This document shows, one piece after another, positions 23,046-34,807 of a stretch of DNA of 64,000 bases. Position 1 is the stretch's first letter; every line of letters begins with the position of its first letter. The translations under genes and the position numbers were made by a program. Below the pieces are notes generated by a model. It did no database searches, was not told where the DNA came from, and worked only from the letters and a program-made list of their open reading frames with translations. Where the stretch lies: the NCBI RefSeq assembly GCF_963678635.1, contig NC_087068.1, positions 11,846,027 through 11,910,026 of the forward strand. The letters are read 5' to 3'. This DNA comes from Symsagittifera roscoffensis. Its lineage: Eukaryota > Xenacoelomorpha > Acoela > Convolutidae.

Positions 23046-24560
23046 CTACAATTTAATGACATACAATTTAACACCGTACATTTTAACACCTAGTCATTTC
23101 ACTATTAAAGATAATGCTGTATGAATTCCTAATCTTAACTCTTATCACACCAAAGTTAGTCCTGCAATTAGCACACGCACCATAATGAAAAACTTGGTTT
23201 ATCTCAGTTATACATGCTAAAAGGAGGCTTCCTAATTTACTTAAGACTCTTATCTACAAGTTTGTAATTTATTTTTAATTAGACTTTTCGCTAAACCTTT
23301 ATAATTACTAAAAAAAGCTCCTTGTGCTAGTTTATAACTTCTGACAGTCACTTTATACTTTACTCAAATGATAAACAAACGCAAACACAATAAACACATT
23401 ATGATTGAGTCTTCTTTCGAGTTCACAGTTTCATCTGAAAACAAGCCAATTCTTATAGCGTCCGGCCATGAATTTTATTTCAAGCGAAAAAATAAGCTTA
23501 CAGAAAACTGGATTTGCTCGAAATATCAAACACATAAATGTCGAGCAACTGCCATTACTGAAAATAACGAATTAATCGAGACGCGTGGAGAGCATAACCA
23601 CAACATTTCAGCGGGAAAATTGGAGGCCCGAAATGTCATAAAGCATATAAAAGATCTCAGCGAGAGATTTACCTCGACTGTTGCAGTTGCCAGTGCGGTT
23701 TTGACAATTACAAACGATTTGGCCACTCAATTTGCCCTCCCAAGGAAAATTATTCCAAAAATGATTTGTCAGCTATATTCAATTCATGTTAGTGTATCTG
23801 GCATTGCGCCAGCTTGCATTTACGCCTTCCTTCCGAACAAAACCGAAAAAACCTACAAACGCTTTTTGCAGGCGTTAATTGATTTAGCACCCAACTGCCG
23901 GCCTGAAAAAATTTTGTTAGATTTTGAGCAAGCTGCTCTTCAGTCCTTCCAAAAAACCTTCCCCGAAGCACATTTATCGGGTGGTTTTTTCCATCTCTCT
24001 CAGAGTTACATGAAAAAAATTAATGAATTGGGTCTGAAAGTGACCTACGAAACGAATCACGATTTAGCGCTGGCTTTAAAAAAGCTGCCATCCCTTGCAT
24101 TCGAAAAAAAGAAAAGATCGGCGATTCCTATGACATGATTGTTCAGGAAATTCAGAATGTATGCGACAGAAATTGTTTAGAACCCGAGAAAGTTGAGAAA
24201 ATTGACGAGTTGTGTCTGTACTTCGGCTCTATTTATATAAAAAAAACTTGGTGCCAAACCGTGAAGTTTCCTTCCCACCCTCTCTTTGGAACCAGCGAGA
24301 TGCCGCCGTGATGGGGATTGCTCGAACAACAAATGCTGTCGAGGCATGGCATTTCGGGATTCAATCATATTTCAGCGAAGCCCACCCAAATATGTGGAAA
24401 GTAGGGGGCAGCCTACAAAACAAACTCTTCCGTACAAAAACTCAACTTTTTTGATGCATCGAGTGGCCATAAGTTCACAAAAAAAAATTAAAATGTAGCG
24501 ACGTTATAGTGCTAAGGCAACAAAAAGTAGGAAGTTAAATTGTAGGGCGTTAAGTTGTTT
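23046..24560 (+). mobile_element. MULE-type DNA transposon with FLYWCH/MULE gene (degenerate)
   Basis: A broken FLYWCH-MULE transposase frame (23368-24454) is framed by inverted terminal sequences. On the left is TACAATTTAATGACATACAA followed by TTTAACACC. On the right, near 24534-24556, is TTAAATTGTAGGGCGTTAAG, which is close to the reverse complement of the left end. The ends consist of a short unit, roughly TTAAATTGTA plus 4 to 8 bases, used more than once. The element lies in intron 1 of gene A. Exact ends and target duplication could not be fixed. Confidence 0.6.
23368..24454 (+). pseudogene. FLYWCH zinc finger / MULE transposase, frameshifted
   Basis: The first frame (23368-24138, 256 codons from ATG) has a FLYWCH-type zinc finger with W48-x-C50, C58 and H76-N-H78. 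It continues into the MULE transposase core: QLYSIH near residue 135, YAFLPNKTEKTY near 152-163, and LLDFEQAAL with the second catalytic Asp near 185. The family usually has a DGTF-type motif with the first Asp just before the QLY.IH segment. Here that stretch reads ALPRKIIPKMICQ, so the first Asp appears lost. The frame then shifts near 24130 and again in an A-run near 24240. It resumes as SLWNQRDAA and RTTNAVEAWH, the usual C-terminal MULE signature with the last acidic residue. Two frameshifts plus the missing Asp make it inactive. A small frame at 24555-24779 is not recognisable. Confidence 0.8.
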
Positions 24561-25219
24561 AGAGTCAAAAAGGGGGAACCGTATTTTTTGATGGGCAGCA
24601 CAGAAGAACATATAATTTCTGATAGGCATATTGTAAACCATTTTCAAGTTGGCGGATTTATCAAACTGTCTTCGCGTTTAAAACATCTAAATGCTTATGA
24701 AACATTCAAAAAAGACACAAAAACGATTAGTTGTGGTTGGAACATCCTGTTACTATTGCACAGCAATCGGATATTTTAGTTTAAGCTTCAATTCATTAGT
24801 TTGTTTCTAAGGTGTCATTCAGCTCATTACTTTTACTACTATATGAAAAACAAAAGTAGATCACATCATAATTGGTGTCGTTTTTCATTTGAACCTTCCC
24901 AAACCTCGGAAAAGTTTTAGACACACGCCTCTCCATCGGAAGTCATAATGCTACTTCTGCTTCCATGAGAAAATTTGAAAGACGTTACTTTAAGTCGGGA
25001 TAATTAAATGACCATTTATTAACGAGCGAAAGGTCAAACACAGGAAATTTCAACAAACTGCGATAAACCGTTGTTGTGCCCGCTTATTTACACCTATCTG
25101 TAATCTTTATTGGATAACTTTGCTGGGTAGTTTTCTGGGCTGGGTACTATTGCTTCACGACAAAATTCACTTTTGATAAATTGAATTGCAAAAACAATTC
25201 GGTTTGAACTTTTTCGTAG

Positions 25220-25316
25220 GCGATTGTAGCGTTCAGCCTGAGGAGCACTGGACATCTCTCATTTTCTGGGTTCCCAATCACTCCACCTTCTTCGGAAGAA
25301 GTTGTCTCCGGCAGAG
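25220..25316 (+). CDS. Gene A, exon 2
   Basis: A 97-bp exon from ttttcgtag to AG|gtggta. It enters with two bases (phase 1) and leaves with two (phase 2). It encodes DCSVQPEEHWTSLIF, then NHSTFFGRSCLRQ. The corresponding exon of gene B (55650-55746) is exactly the same length. It has the same phases and shares WTSLIF, NH.TF.GR.CLR and the terminal split Ser codon. This conservation, rather than any known domain, is the main evidence that the exon is real. The acceptor lacks a strong pyrimidine tract but is preceded by CTTTTTCG. Confidence 0.6.
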
Positions 25317-25330
25317 GTGGTATAACTCCT

Positions 25331-25347
25331 CCCCCCCCCCCCCCCCC
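25331..25347 (+). repeat. Poly-C tract (17 C) just after the gene A exon 2 donor
   Basis: An uninterrupted C17 run, 14 bases after the exon 2 donor, extended on both sides by CT-rich sequence. Intron 2 of gene B carries a G-rich purine repeat (56071-56098). Confidence 0.9.
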
Positions 25348-25867
25348 TCTCCACAATCATATCATGATTGTTCATGAGTATAAGGAAGGCTGTTCAAGGG
25401 TAAGGAGGTACTAAGATTGTTCGACCTGTTTTACTGTGGAACAAATTTGACCGTTTTCAAACTTATTCATGCGTATAATGGTATAACTTTTCCGACCATT
25501 GAAATTAGAGAGGAACTTTGTATTTTGTTTGTTTTTTCTTTTTTTTTGTTTTCCGCGCAAAATCAGGTACCACAAATAATCATACGAATGAATCGAGTGA
25601 TTATGCCACATTAAAGCCCTTTCAGCCGTGATTTAAGGAGATAAAAAATTTCTAAAAATTGTCCGAGTGTCGAGAGAAACGGTTTCAAGTTTTGAACATG
25701 TTTTCACCACACACAAGAAACTAGACTAATTTGAAGAACTTTTGTTTGTAATATTTTGATATAATTGAATACTATATTCGCCTCAATTAGCAACTGTCAG
25801 CCATATCTTTTAACTAATTGAACTTTTTTTTTGAGTTTGACTTTTCTTGTATTTGACTTTCTTTCAG

Positions 25868-26052
25868 TCACCACTATTGCCTGCATACATATGAGAGGGA
25901 AAATAACAACAGAAATGCTATCTTGCCCGACGGTGAACATCTCTCGCCTTTGAACAGGTCGGCCTACGAACACATGTTGCAAATGAATTTCGAGCGCATT
26001 ATACGACCCATGTGGCGCAGAATCAACTTTTTCGCAGAGTTCGAGGAGGCTG
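25868..26052 (+). CDS. Gene A, exon 3 (3' end uncertain)
   Basis: Starts after gactttctttcag with one base that completes Ser from exon 2, then HHYCLHTYE. Later LSPLNRSAYEHML and RPMWRRINFF are clear counterparts of LSPTNRS and RPIWRRINF in gene B exon 3 (56160-56353). The end is ambiguous. A phase-1 donor at G|gttggt (exon end 26052) agrees with gene B. A better-looking donor TG|gtaacc would end the exon at 26056. Reading through gives a TAA at 26058-26060. I see no counterpart of gene B exon 4 downstream. The BEL repeat begins about 30 bases later, so gene A may be truncated or continue in the gap or beyond. Confidence 0.6.
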
Positions 26053-27885
26053 GTTGGTAACCGATTTCATCCATTATCGATAGCTTAAATAGTTCAGCTT
26101 AATTATTCTTATTTTTCTTTAAAGCTGTTGCCTTTTGTTCCCCCCTCTCTCCTCCCGCCCCCCTCCACCTGCGAACTTTTATTGAATAATTTTATCCACA
26201 TTGACTGATTGTTGCAAAAGTACAAAAATAGGCATGCAGACGGATATTTGCCAAGACAAAAATATTTGCGGTTTTATATACAACCTTTGTGAAAAAAACT
26301 CGTTACACCATAAAATTGATGCTTATGTGAGGCGAGGGTGAAAATAGCCTAACTGTTTACCAGTTGTTTATATTTTTGTTATCTTTAAACTTATCGAGAC
26401 ATTTTTAATAACAAATTCATTCATGCACTTTTCCAATTCCTTGCCTATCAAACTTTAAAACTCTAAAAGACATTGTTGAAAGGTTCGACTTTCGGATATT
26501 CGCCTACCATTTCCACTAGCTTGATTCAGCATGAATCAAGTCATTATTTTCTAGCACTGTTCAGTCGCAAAACTTCAAATATGGTCAGTAAAAAAATCGG
26601 TCTTCGGGGAAAAGGGGATGAGAATTTCCAACTAATTTTGCAAAAATGGCTCCTTATGGACACTCAGACCTAACTACCAAATTTAGACGACTGATATGAT
26701 AGCTTTTGACTTTTTCTAGTGTAAGATAAAAATGCTGCTGACCAAAGATTGGTGTTGTGACTTATCTCTACAAGGCACTGTAGCCGGGCAAACTGTAACC
26801 ATGCGGGCAACTGTAACCGTGCAACTATTGCCTTTAACAAAGTTTGTGAAACTAAAACAGAAAACCATTTTACTCAATTCTGAACAGTTTGATTTTCTCA
26901 CGTTTACATGTTGATAAACTAGGAATTTATTCTAATTTGGTGAGGAATCTAAGACTTAGGAATAGAATCGGAATATATCAACATAAACTGGTCCACTGGC
27001 TAAATTTGATAGGACTACAGTGATTTTTACTAAAATTTTAGGATAGTAGTTAGTCGGCGGTCAGGCATCTGGACAACTTAGTCCCCCCACATTCAACGTC
27101 GCTGAGACTTCAGAGAAATGGAAGGTTGATTAACCACTGGTAGACCCCGGAAGTTGTCCGAACAATCTGTACTAGATTTTTTTTGAAAATTACTGAAGTA
27201 CAACCGATAAATTGTCGTTTTACTTCAGTGATTCTGCGCGATGCTACGCTTTCTTCATTTTTTAGTAACTTTTTGGCATTCTGGGCTAGTTTCTATCCCC
27301 GTGCGGATTTTTGTTCTTGCTTTTTTTTTACGGGGAGTATCTCCCACTGAAATACTTCTCGGGTTGGAAACAGTCGGCATCAACGACTAACTGCTTCATC
27401 TGGCATTTCACCACAGATTTGTCATTTCGGCTCCCCCACAGAACGAAAACTTCAACAATCAAAATTTTCAACGATCCCATTGACGAATAGAAATAGCAAA
27501 ACCACGAGTGAAACATCCACAGCCACATTGTCATGACAGAAAATTTGGAGCAATTCAAACGCTCTAGAGCATCTCATCGACGCGTAGTAACCAGATACTA
27601 CAATGAAGCATACACGATCATTCAAAATCGCGGAACTCTTGATGAACAGGAGTAGCAAGACTTGAGCAACTGGAACTCAACATCCGCAAGAAACAGGACC
27701 AACTCTCAAACTTCAACAGGAAGGTACAGGATCTGATCACAGATGACCAGCCATTAGACGATGAGATCCAAGAAGCAGAAGATTTGGACGACAAATATGA
27801 ACAGTAATTTCATCAAAATCAACAGTTTCTTCAAAGGCTCCAAAGACCGACACGAGTTTTTACAAGTGACAGTCGAACCACAGAT

Positions 27886-28239
27886 GTGAATGTCAACTTA
27901 CCAAAATTAAGTTTGCCTGTTTTCTCCGTAGGATACTTGGAAAGGAAATCGGTCTTCGACTTGTTCAAAGGAGCTGCGATTGACAACACGAGACTGACGA
28001 AGAGCCAAAATCTACAGCACTTGAAATCTACTCTGACTGAAGACGCGGACAAACTACTACATTCCATAACGATTACGATAGACAATTTTGACATCGCCAT
28101 TGACATTCTGGAGAACCGATACGACAACAAACGTTTGATTTTGCAATCACATTTGCACGAAATCTTCAAGCAGCATTCGTTGTCAACAGAAAACTCCAAA
28201 GATCTACGAATTCTCATGGAAACCACAGAGGAACACTGA
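27886..28239 (+). pseudogene. BEL/Pao gag fragment, copy 1
   Basis: A 117-codon frame beginning near LPKLSLPVFSVG. It has the features of the gag-like domain of BEL/Pao elements (DUF1759): LPKL.LP.F at the start, a central L..ST...A, and ILENRYDNKRLILQSHL near residues 74-90. The upstream part of gag (27330-27885) is broken into several frames with stops. A retroelement relic, not a host gene. Confidence 0.75.
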
Positions 28240-28430
28240 CTCCCTTTGCTGAACCATGGTTAACCAGTCCATCAACAGGATAATTTTTTTCTTTACCTTC
28301 TCACGGAACGACTTCCCATTGAAACACGGAGTTTTCTACACCAGGACGAGAACCTCAGCATTACGATCAGCTGAGGAAGTTTGTCGATGAAAGATGCCAC
28401 GCTCTTGAAACATCATCTTCGCGATAAACA

Positions 28431-29017
28431 TTGATTGGTAATCAACAGCTCGACAGGAAAGGAAGTAACATGACACCAAAGACGCTTCAGACAAATCGAG
28501 CTACATCAGACAAGGACGAACGCGAATGTTGTGGAAACCATCGAATCTTTAGATGCGACATCTTCAAAAACCTGTCAATTAAAGACAGTTCTCAACTGAT
28601 CAAAATGAATCAGCTGTACTTTCATTGTTTTCGACCTGGTCATAGAAATAAGGATTATTTTGGATCTCGATGCAAAGAATGTGGATCACTCTTCTTCCTA
28701 CGCAGACAGAAGCGGACAACAAGGATTTGCCGAGTTGGAGGCAAGGAAGTTTGCGACAACAAGGGCAAGTTCATCTACTCATCCGGCCCTCAGACAATGC
28801 ACCAATTTCAAAAGCAGCATCAATTCTTCAGAAGCTAACCAACTATTTGCCTTCGAGACAATTCAACATCGACAATTGGACAACAGTGGAGGAATTACAA
28901 TTGGCTGATCCCGGATTCAACGATCCACAGAAAATTGACATGATCATTGGAGCAGCACACTACGAAGATCTGATGATTGGAAACAATAGAATCAAAGAAC
29001 AGACAGGTTCAATTTAA
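28431..29017 (+). pseudogene. BEL/Pao zinc-knuckle and protease-region remnant, copy 1
   Basis: The first frame (28431-28838) has the Cys/His region typical between gag and protease in BEL/Pao: FRCDIFKNL, then YFHCFRPGHRNKD and CKECG. After a frame change, LADPGFNDPQKIDMIIGA near 28900-28960 matches the sequence following the BEL aspartic protease (family pattern L.DP.F..P..IDLLLG). The protease active site itself is not recognisable. Multiple frame breaks. Confidence 0.65.
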
Positions 29018-29246
29018 AATCGACTCTCAGTTTTTGGCTGGCTTGTAATTGGGCAACAAAACAGCAACAACACGGACTTACTTCACTACAACAGAAGTAA
29101 CTTGTCAGCGACGAAAGCAACACAAATTTACAATGTTTTTTGGAAATCGAGGAAGCTCCAGAAAGAAAACCGTGGACACCAGAGGAGCTTTAATGTAAGG
29201 ATCACTTCAAAGCAACAACTAAACGCTGGCCAGTTGGACGATTTGT

Positions 29247-29453
29247 AGAATTTCCCAGCAAGTGGAAGACTTTCGTTGCTAATCGAGTAGCAAAAATTCA
29301 AGAAATTCCACCCGCCGAGAAATAAAAATTTGTGCCGACGAAAGACAACCCCGCTGATTGTGCTTCTCGATGACTTCTATCATCAGCTCTATCATATCAT
29401 GAACTTTGGTAGAATGGACCAACATGGCTCTCACAGTGATCAGACAACTGGCT
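29247..29453 (+). pseudogene. BEL/Pao RNase H scrap, copy 1
   Basis: EFPSKWKTFVANRVAKIQ and, after a stop, CADERQPR in another frame (NPADCASR in copy 2) are the conserved BEL RNase H C-terminus. The scrap is joined directly to sequence equivalent to 32603 in copy 2, which marks the deletion junction. Confidence 0.7.
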
Positions 29454-31236
29454 TAGTTCATCTTAATTATTCTTATTTTTCTTTAAAACTGTTGCCTTTT
29501 GTTCCCCCTTCTCTCCTCCCCCCCTCCACCTCCGATTTTTTATTGAATAATTTTATCCACATTGACTGATTGTTGCAAAAGTAAAAATAGGCATGCAGAC
29601 GGATATTTGCCGCGACAAAAATATTTGCGGTTTTATATACAACCTTTGTGAAAAAAACTCGTTACACCATAAAATTGATGCTTATGTGAGGCGAGGGTGA
29701 AAAGAGCCTAACTGTTTACCAGTTGTTTATATTTTTTTTATCTTTAAACTTATCGAGACATTTTTAATAACAAATTCATTCATGCACTTTTCCAGTTCCT
29801 TGCCTTTCAAACTTTAAAACTCTAAAAGACACTGTTGAAAGGTTCGACTTTCGGATATTCGCCTACCATTTCCACTAGCTTGATTCAGCATGAATGAAGT
29901 CATTATTTTCTAGCACTGTTCAGTCGCAAAACTTCAAATATGGTCAGTAAAAAAATCGGTCTTCGGGGAAAAGAGGAAGAGAATTTCCAACTAATTTTGC
30001 AAAAATGGCTCCTTATGGACACTCAGACCTAACTACCAAACTTAGACGACTGACATGATAGCTTATGACTTTTTCTAGTGTAAGATAAAAATGCTGATGA
30101 CCAAAGATTGGTGTTGTGACTTATCTCTACAAGGCACTGTAGCCGGGCAAACTGTAACTATGCGGGCAACTGTAACCGTGCAACTATTGCCTTTAACAAA
30201 GTTTGTGAAACTAAAACAGAAAACCATTTTACTCAATTCTGAACAGTTTGATTTTCTCGCGTTTACATGTTGATAAACTAGGAATTTATTTTAATTTGGT
30301 GAGGAATCTAAGACTTAAAAATAGAATCGGAAACTATCAACATAAACTGGTCCACTGGCTAAATTTGATAGGACTACAGTGAATTTCACTAAAATTTTAG
30401 GATATTAGTTAGTCGGCGGTCAGGTATCTGGACAACTTAGGACCCCCACATTCAACTTCGCTTAGATTTCAGAGAAATTGAAGGTTTATTAACCACTGGT
30501 AGACCCCCGAACAATCTGTACTAGATTTTGTTTTTGAAAATTACTGAAGTACAACCGATAAACTGTCGTTTTACTTCAGTGATTCTGCGCGATGCTACGC
30601 TTTCTTCATTTTTTAGTAACTTTTTGGCATTCTGGGCTAGTTTCTATCCCTGTGCGGATTTTTGTTTTTGTTTTTTTTTTACGGGGAGTATCTCCCACTG
30701 AAATACTTCTCGGGTTGGAAACAGTCGGCATCAACGACTAACTGCTTCATCTGGCATTTCACCACAAATTTGTCATTTCGGCTCCCCCACAGAACGAAAA
30801 CTTCAACAATCAAAATTTTCAACGATCCCATTGACGAATAGAAATAGCAAAACCACGAGTGAAACATCCACAGCCACATTGTCATGACAGAAAATTTGGA
30901 GCTATTCAAACGCTCTAGAGCATCTCATCGACGCGTAGTAACTAGATACTACAATGAAGCATACACGATCATTCAAAATCGCGGAACTCTTGATGAACAG
31001 GAGTAGCAAGACTTGAGCAACTGGAACTCAACATCCTCAAGAAACAGGACCAGCTCTCAAACTTCAACAGGAAGGTACAGGATCTGATCACAGATGACCA
31101 GCCATTAGACGATGAGATCCAAGAAGCAGAAGATTCGGACGACAAATATGAACAGTAAGTTCATCAAATTCAACAGTTTCTTCAAAGGCTTCAAAGACCG
31201 ACACGAGTTTGTACAAGTGACAGTCGAACCACAGAT

Positions 31237-31590
31237 GTGAATGTCAACTTACCAAAATTAAGTTTGCCTGTTTTCTCCGTAGGATACTTGGAAAGGAAAT
31301 CGGTCTTCGACTTGTTCAAAGGAGCTGTGATTGACAACACGAGACTGACGACGAGCCAAAATCTACAGCACTTGAGATCTACTCTGACTGAAGACGCGGA
31401 CAAACTACTACATTCCATAACGGTTACGATAGACAATTTTGACATCGCCATTGACATTCTGGAGAACCGATACGACAACAAACGTTTGATTTTGCAATCA
31501 CATTTGCACGAAATCTTCAAGCAGCGTTCGTTGTCAACAGAAAACTCCAAAGATCTACGAATTCTCATGGAAACCACAGAGGAACACTGA
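31237..31590 (+). pseudogene. BEL/Pao gag fragment, copy 2
   Basis: Colinear with 27886-28239 at an offset of 3351, with only a few amino-acid changes (for example Ala to Val in KGAVID and His to Arg in KQRSLS). Same DUF1759-type features; frames upstream are broken. Confidence 0.75.
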
Positions 31591-31781
31591 CTCCCTTTGC
31601 TGAACCATGGTTAACCAGTGGATCAACAGGATAATTTTTTTCTTTACCTTCTGACGGAACGACTTCCCATTGAAACACGGAATTTTCTACACCAGGACGA
31701 GAACCTCAGCATTACGATCAGCTGAGGAAGTTTGTCGATGAAAGATGCCAAGCTCTTGAAACATCATCTTCGCGATAAACA

Positions 31782-32368
31782 TTGATTGGTAATCAACAGC
31801 TCGACAGGAAAGGAAGTAACATGACACCAAAGACGCTTCAGACAAATCGAGCTACATCAGACAAGGACGAACGCGAATGTTGTGGAAACCATGGAATCTT
31901 TAGATGCGACATCTTCAAAAACTTGTCAATTAAAGACAGTTCTCAACTGATCAAAATGAAACAGCTGTACTTCAATTGTTTTCGACCTGGTCATAGAAGT
32001 AAGGATTATTTTGGATCTCGATGCAAAGAATGTTGATCACTCTTCTTCATACGCAGACAGAAGTGGACAACAAGGATTTGCCGAGTTGGAGGAAAGGAAG
32101 TTTGCGACAACAAGGGCAAGTTCATGTACTCATCCGGCCCTCAGACAATGCACCAATTTCAAAAGCAGCATCAATTCTTCAGAAGCTAACCACTAATTTG
32201 CCTTCGAGACAATTCAACATCGACAATTGGACAACAGTGGAGGAATTACAATTGGCTGATCCCGGATTCAACGATCCACAGAAAATTGACATGATCATTG
32301 GAGCAGCACACTACGAAGATCTGATGATTGGAAAAAATAGAATCAAAGAACAGACAGGTTCAATTTAA
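31782..32368 (+). pseudogene. BEL/Pao zinc-knuckle and protease-region remnant, copy 2
   Basis: Same organisation as copy 1. FRCDIFKNL and YFNCFRPGHRSKD are followed by CKEC and a stop that copy 1 lacks (TGA at 32034-32036, where copy 1 has GGA). LADPGFNDPQKIDMIIGA lies in a different frame. Non-functional. Confidence 0.65.
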
Positions 32369-32595
32369 TATCGACTCTCAGTTTTTGGCTGGCTTGTAAT
32401 TGGGCAACAAAACAGCAACAACACGGACTTACTTCACTACAACAGAAGTAACTTGTCAGCGACGAAAGCAACATAAATTTACAATGATTTTTGGAAATTG
32501 AGGAAGCTCCAGAAAGAAAACCGTGGACACCAGAGGAGCTTTAATGTCAGGATCACTTCAAAGCAACAACTAAACGCTGGCCAGTTGGACGGTTT

Positions 32596-33346
32596 GTGGT
32601 AAAACTGTCATTCGAAGAAGAATTTGGACTACTTGGAGACTCACTACAGCAGGCTCGCAGACGACTACATAGCTTACTCTTTCGCTTGGAAAGGAACCCT
32701 GAGCTCTACAAGAAGTATAATAACTTCATCAACGAGTTTATTAACCTTGGCCCTATGGAGGAAGCTCCAGACAAAGAGTTGGTGCGACCGCACTATAACT
32801 TTTTCTACATGCCACATCCTTGCTTTTTTAAAGATTTAGGCACGACAAAAAAAATTCGAAATGTTTTCGACGCATCAGCAAAGACGACATCTGGAACATC
32901 ACACAACGACAAACTGATGGTTGGACCTGCAGCTCGGAAAGACCTCTTCAGCACTCTGATTCGCTTTCGAATGCATCAGGTAGCATTTTCAGCCGTCATT
33001 GCGAAATTTAACCGCCAGGTGGTGTTGGAAGAAGAAGATAGAGACTATCATCGAATCTTGTGGAAACATCCAAATTCGACAGGTTAGACACTACCAAATG
33101 ACCAGAAATACATAAGGAATTGCTTTTTCAGCACTTCATTCGATAAGACCTCTTCGAGTGCTTGCTGAAGAAAGTGATGTTGACTCAATTAGGATAGCAA
33201 CACTCAACGAAATGTACGTAGACGACCTTCTATCAGGATCTTCAGATACTGAATCAGCAATTCAACTACAGGACGGATTCATCACTTGGTATAGCTCGAT
33301 TCGAAAGTCCCAAATGGACACAAACAACACAAAGCTAGTAGAATGA
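32596..33346 (+). pseudogene. BEL/Pao reverse transcriptase remnant
   Basis: The first frame (32596-33087) carries the N-terminal fingers region of BEL/Pao reverse transcriptase: VVKLSFEEEFGLLGDS, ELYKKYNNFINEFINLG, then RNVFDASAKTTSGTSHND and ILIRF-like DLFSTLIRFRMHQVAF. The position of the first catalytic Asp reads AVIAKFNRQV, where the family normally has D..KM(Y/F)RQ, so this Asp is lost. After a frame break, NEMYVDDLLSGSSD (33210-33250) keeps the YVDD active-site box. Stops at 33088 and 33344 and the lost Asp argue that it is inactive. Confidence 0.8.
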
Positions 33347-33654
33347 CTCCCAGTGCACTATCGAGAAGCAGCAGACGAAATGATAACCAAAAGTGATGAA
33401 TATGTCATCAAAACACTTGGAATCAAATAGAACCCAGTGCCAGATCACTTTAGTTTTGCAGTTAAATTAAACGAACAGACTTTGGCGACCAAACGACAAA
33501 CACTCTCAGAAGTCACGAGAATCTGTGACCACCTGGGATGACCTTCGCTTACGGCGATTTAACTGAAATCATTCAAACAACTCATGTGGATGGACAAGAT
33601 CTCGTGATATCAAACGATATCAGTCACACTACAAGCAGTTGATCAGCGATAAGC

Positions 33655-33845
33655 GGTTTATCATACCAACTGTTTTCGCTTGGACCGACTCTCAGGTTAC
33701 ACTTGCGTGGTTACAAGAATTTCCCAGCAAGTGGAAGACTTTCGTTGCTAATCGAGTAGCAAAAATTCAAGAAATTCCACCCGCCGAGAAATAAAAATTT
33801 GTGCCGACGAAAGACAACCCCGCTGATTGTGCTTCTCGGTGAATT
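33655..33845 (+). pseudogene. BEL/Pao RNase H remnant, copy 2
   Basis: FAWTDSQVTLAWLQEFPS followed by KWKTFVANRVAKIQ and, past a stop, VPTKDNPADCASR. The W(T/C)DS box and the NPAD..SR box are standard for BEL/Pao RNase H. Confidence 0.75.
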
Positions 33846-34204
33846 CCATCATAAGCTCTATCATACATGAACTTCGGTAGAATGGACCAACATGGCTCTC
33901 ACAGTGATCAGATAACTGGCAGAGAGCAGTATCAATCCCAGCGGAGACAACACAACAAGAAACCAGAACAATTGGAGACAACGGATCTGTTCCAATGGTG
34001 ACAGAGGAAAAAGAGAACAGAGTCTTAGATCTGTTGACCACGTTTTCACGGCTTTCGAAAGTTGTCAGGATCTTAGGCTACATCAAAAGATTTGTCAAAA
34101 ACTGCAGAACGCATCACAGGCTGGATTTTCAAACTGGAGTTGAAAACGTAGCATAAGCAACATCTGCTGCAGGAGGTGTTAATACTCGGGATGATATTGG
34201 CACA

Positions 34205-34807
34205 ATGTTAAGTTTGCGGACAGAAAAAAGCGATGATTCCAAGGAAGGTTATGGTACAAAAACAGGTGTTGGTACAGGGGTAGGTTTTGATACTGAAATT
34301 ACGGAAAAACTCAAGGGAAACGATATTGATACCCGGTTTGGTAATGGTACAAACCTAAGATTGCAGACGGTTTGTCACCGGGATGGTATTGGGAGGTTAG
34401 GAATGAGAGAAAAAAGCAATGACGACCTGGAAGGTTATGGTTCAAGAACAGGTGTTGGTACAAGGGTAGGTTTCGGCAGGGAGACTAATCGAAAAAACTC
34501 AATGGAAACACATAAGGAAACCCGGGAAGGTTTTGGTACAAGGGCAGGTAATTCTGCAATGGTTGGTATTGGTATTGATAAAGGTATGAATAGTGGTAGC
34601 GCTTTATTATTTGATGGTAAAGGTACAGGGACAAGACCAGATGCTGGAACAGTAGTAGGTACTGATTTGGATACAAGCGGGAATTCTGTTAGCGCCACTG
34701 ATTGTCATTCTGGTAAAAGTACAGGTAGGAAATTGGAGGTAATGGTACGGGATTGGATAGCAGCTGCTTTGGGGAAGCTGCATTGCAGGTTTCGCAGCAA
34801 TCGCTAA
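34205..34807 (+). CDS. Gly-rich repeat ORF at the 3' end of the BEL tandem (uncertain)
   Basis: A 200-codon open frame from ATG to TAA. The central part contains two to three imperfect copies of a unit of about 60 residues, each with EGYG(T/S)(K/R)TGVGT and then GVGF, followed by charged residues. The DNA units are offset by about 187 bases (34225 and 34412). It is open although the surrounding retroelement is full of stops. It stands where a BEL integrase would be expected but has no zinc finger or DDE motif. It could be a minisatellite that happens to be open, or an acquired coding sequence. Confidence that it is a gene is low. Confidence 0.25.
   Translation: MLSLRTEKSDDSKEGYGTKTGVGTGVGFDTEITEKLKGNDIDTRFGNGTNLRLQTVCHRDGIGRLGMREKSNDDLEGYGSRTGVGTRVGFGRETNRKNSMETHKETREGFGTRAGNSAMVGIGIDKGMNSGSALLFDGKGTGTRPDAGTVVGTDLDTSGNSVSATDCHSGKSTGRKLEVMVRDWIAAALGKLHCRFRSNR

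Larger units (their letters stand above)
26090..29453 (+). mobile_element. BEL/Pao retrotransposon, tandem copy 1 (internally deleted)
   Basis: Starts with TAGTTCA-CTTAATTATTCTTA, exactly as copy 2 does at 29454. It contains a gag (DUF1759-type) frame, a zinc-knuckle/protease remnant and a 3' RNase H scrap. Compared with copy 2 it lacks the segment equivalent to 32604-33715 (most of the reverse transcriptase). It stops at the equivalent of 33920, running straight into copy 2. The shared parts are nearly identical, with only scattered substitutions and small indels. The first 1.2 kb (26090-27330) is non-coding and may include an LTR, but I cannot define an LTR border or primer site. Confidence 0.75.
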
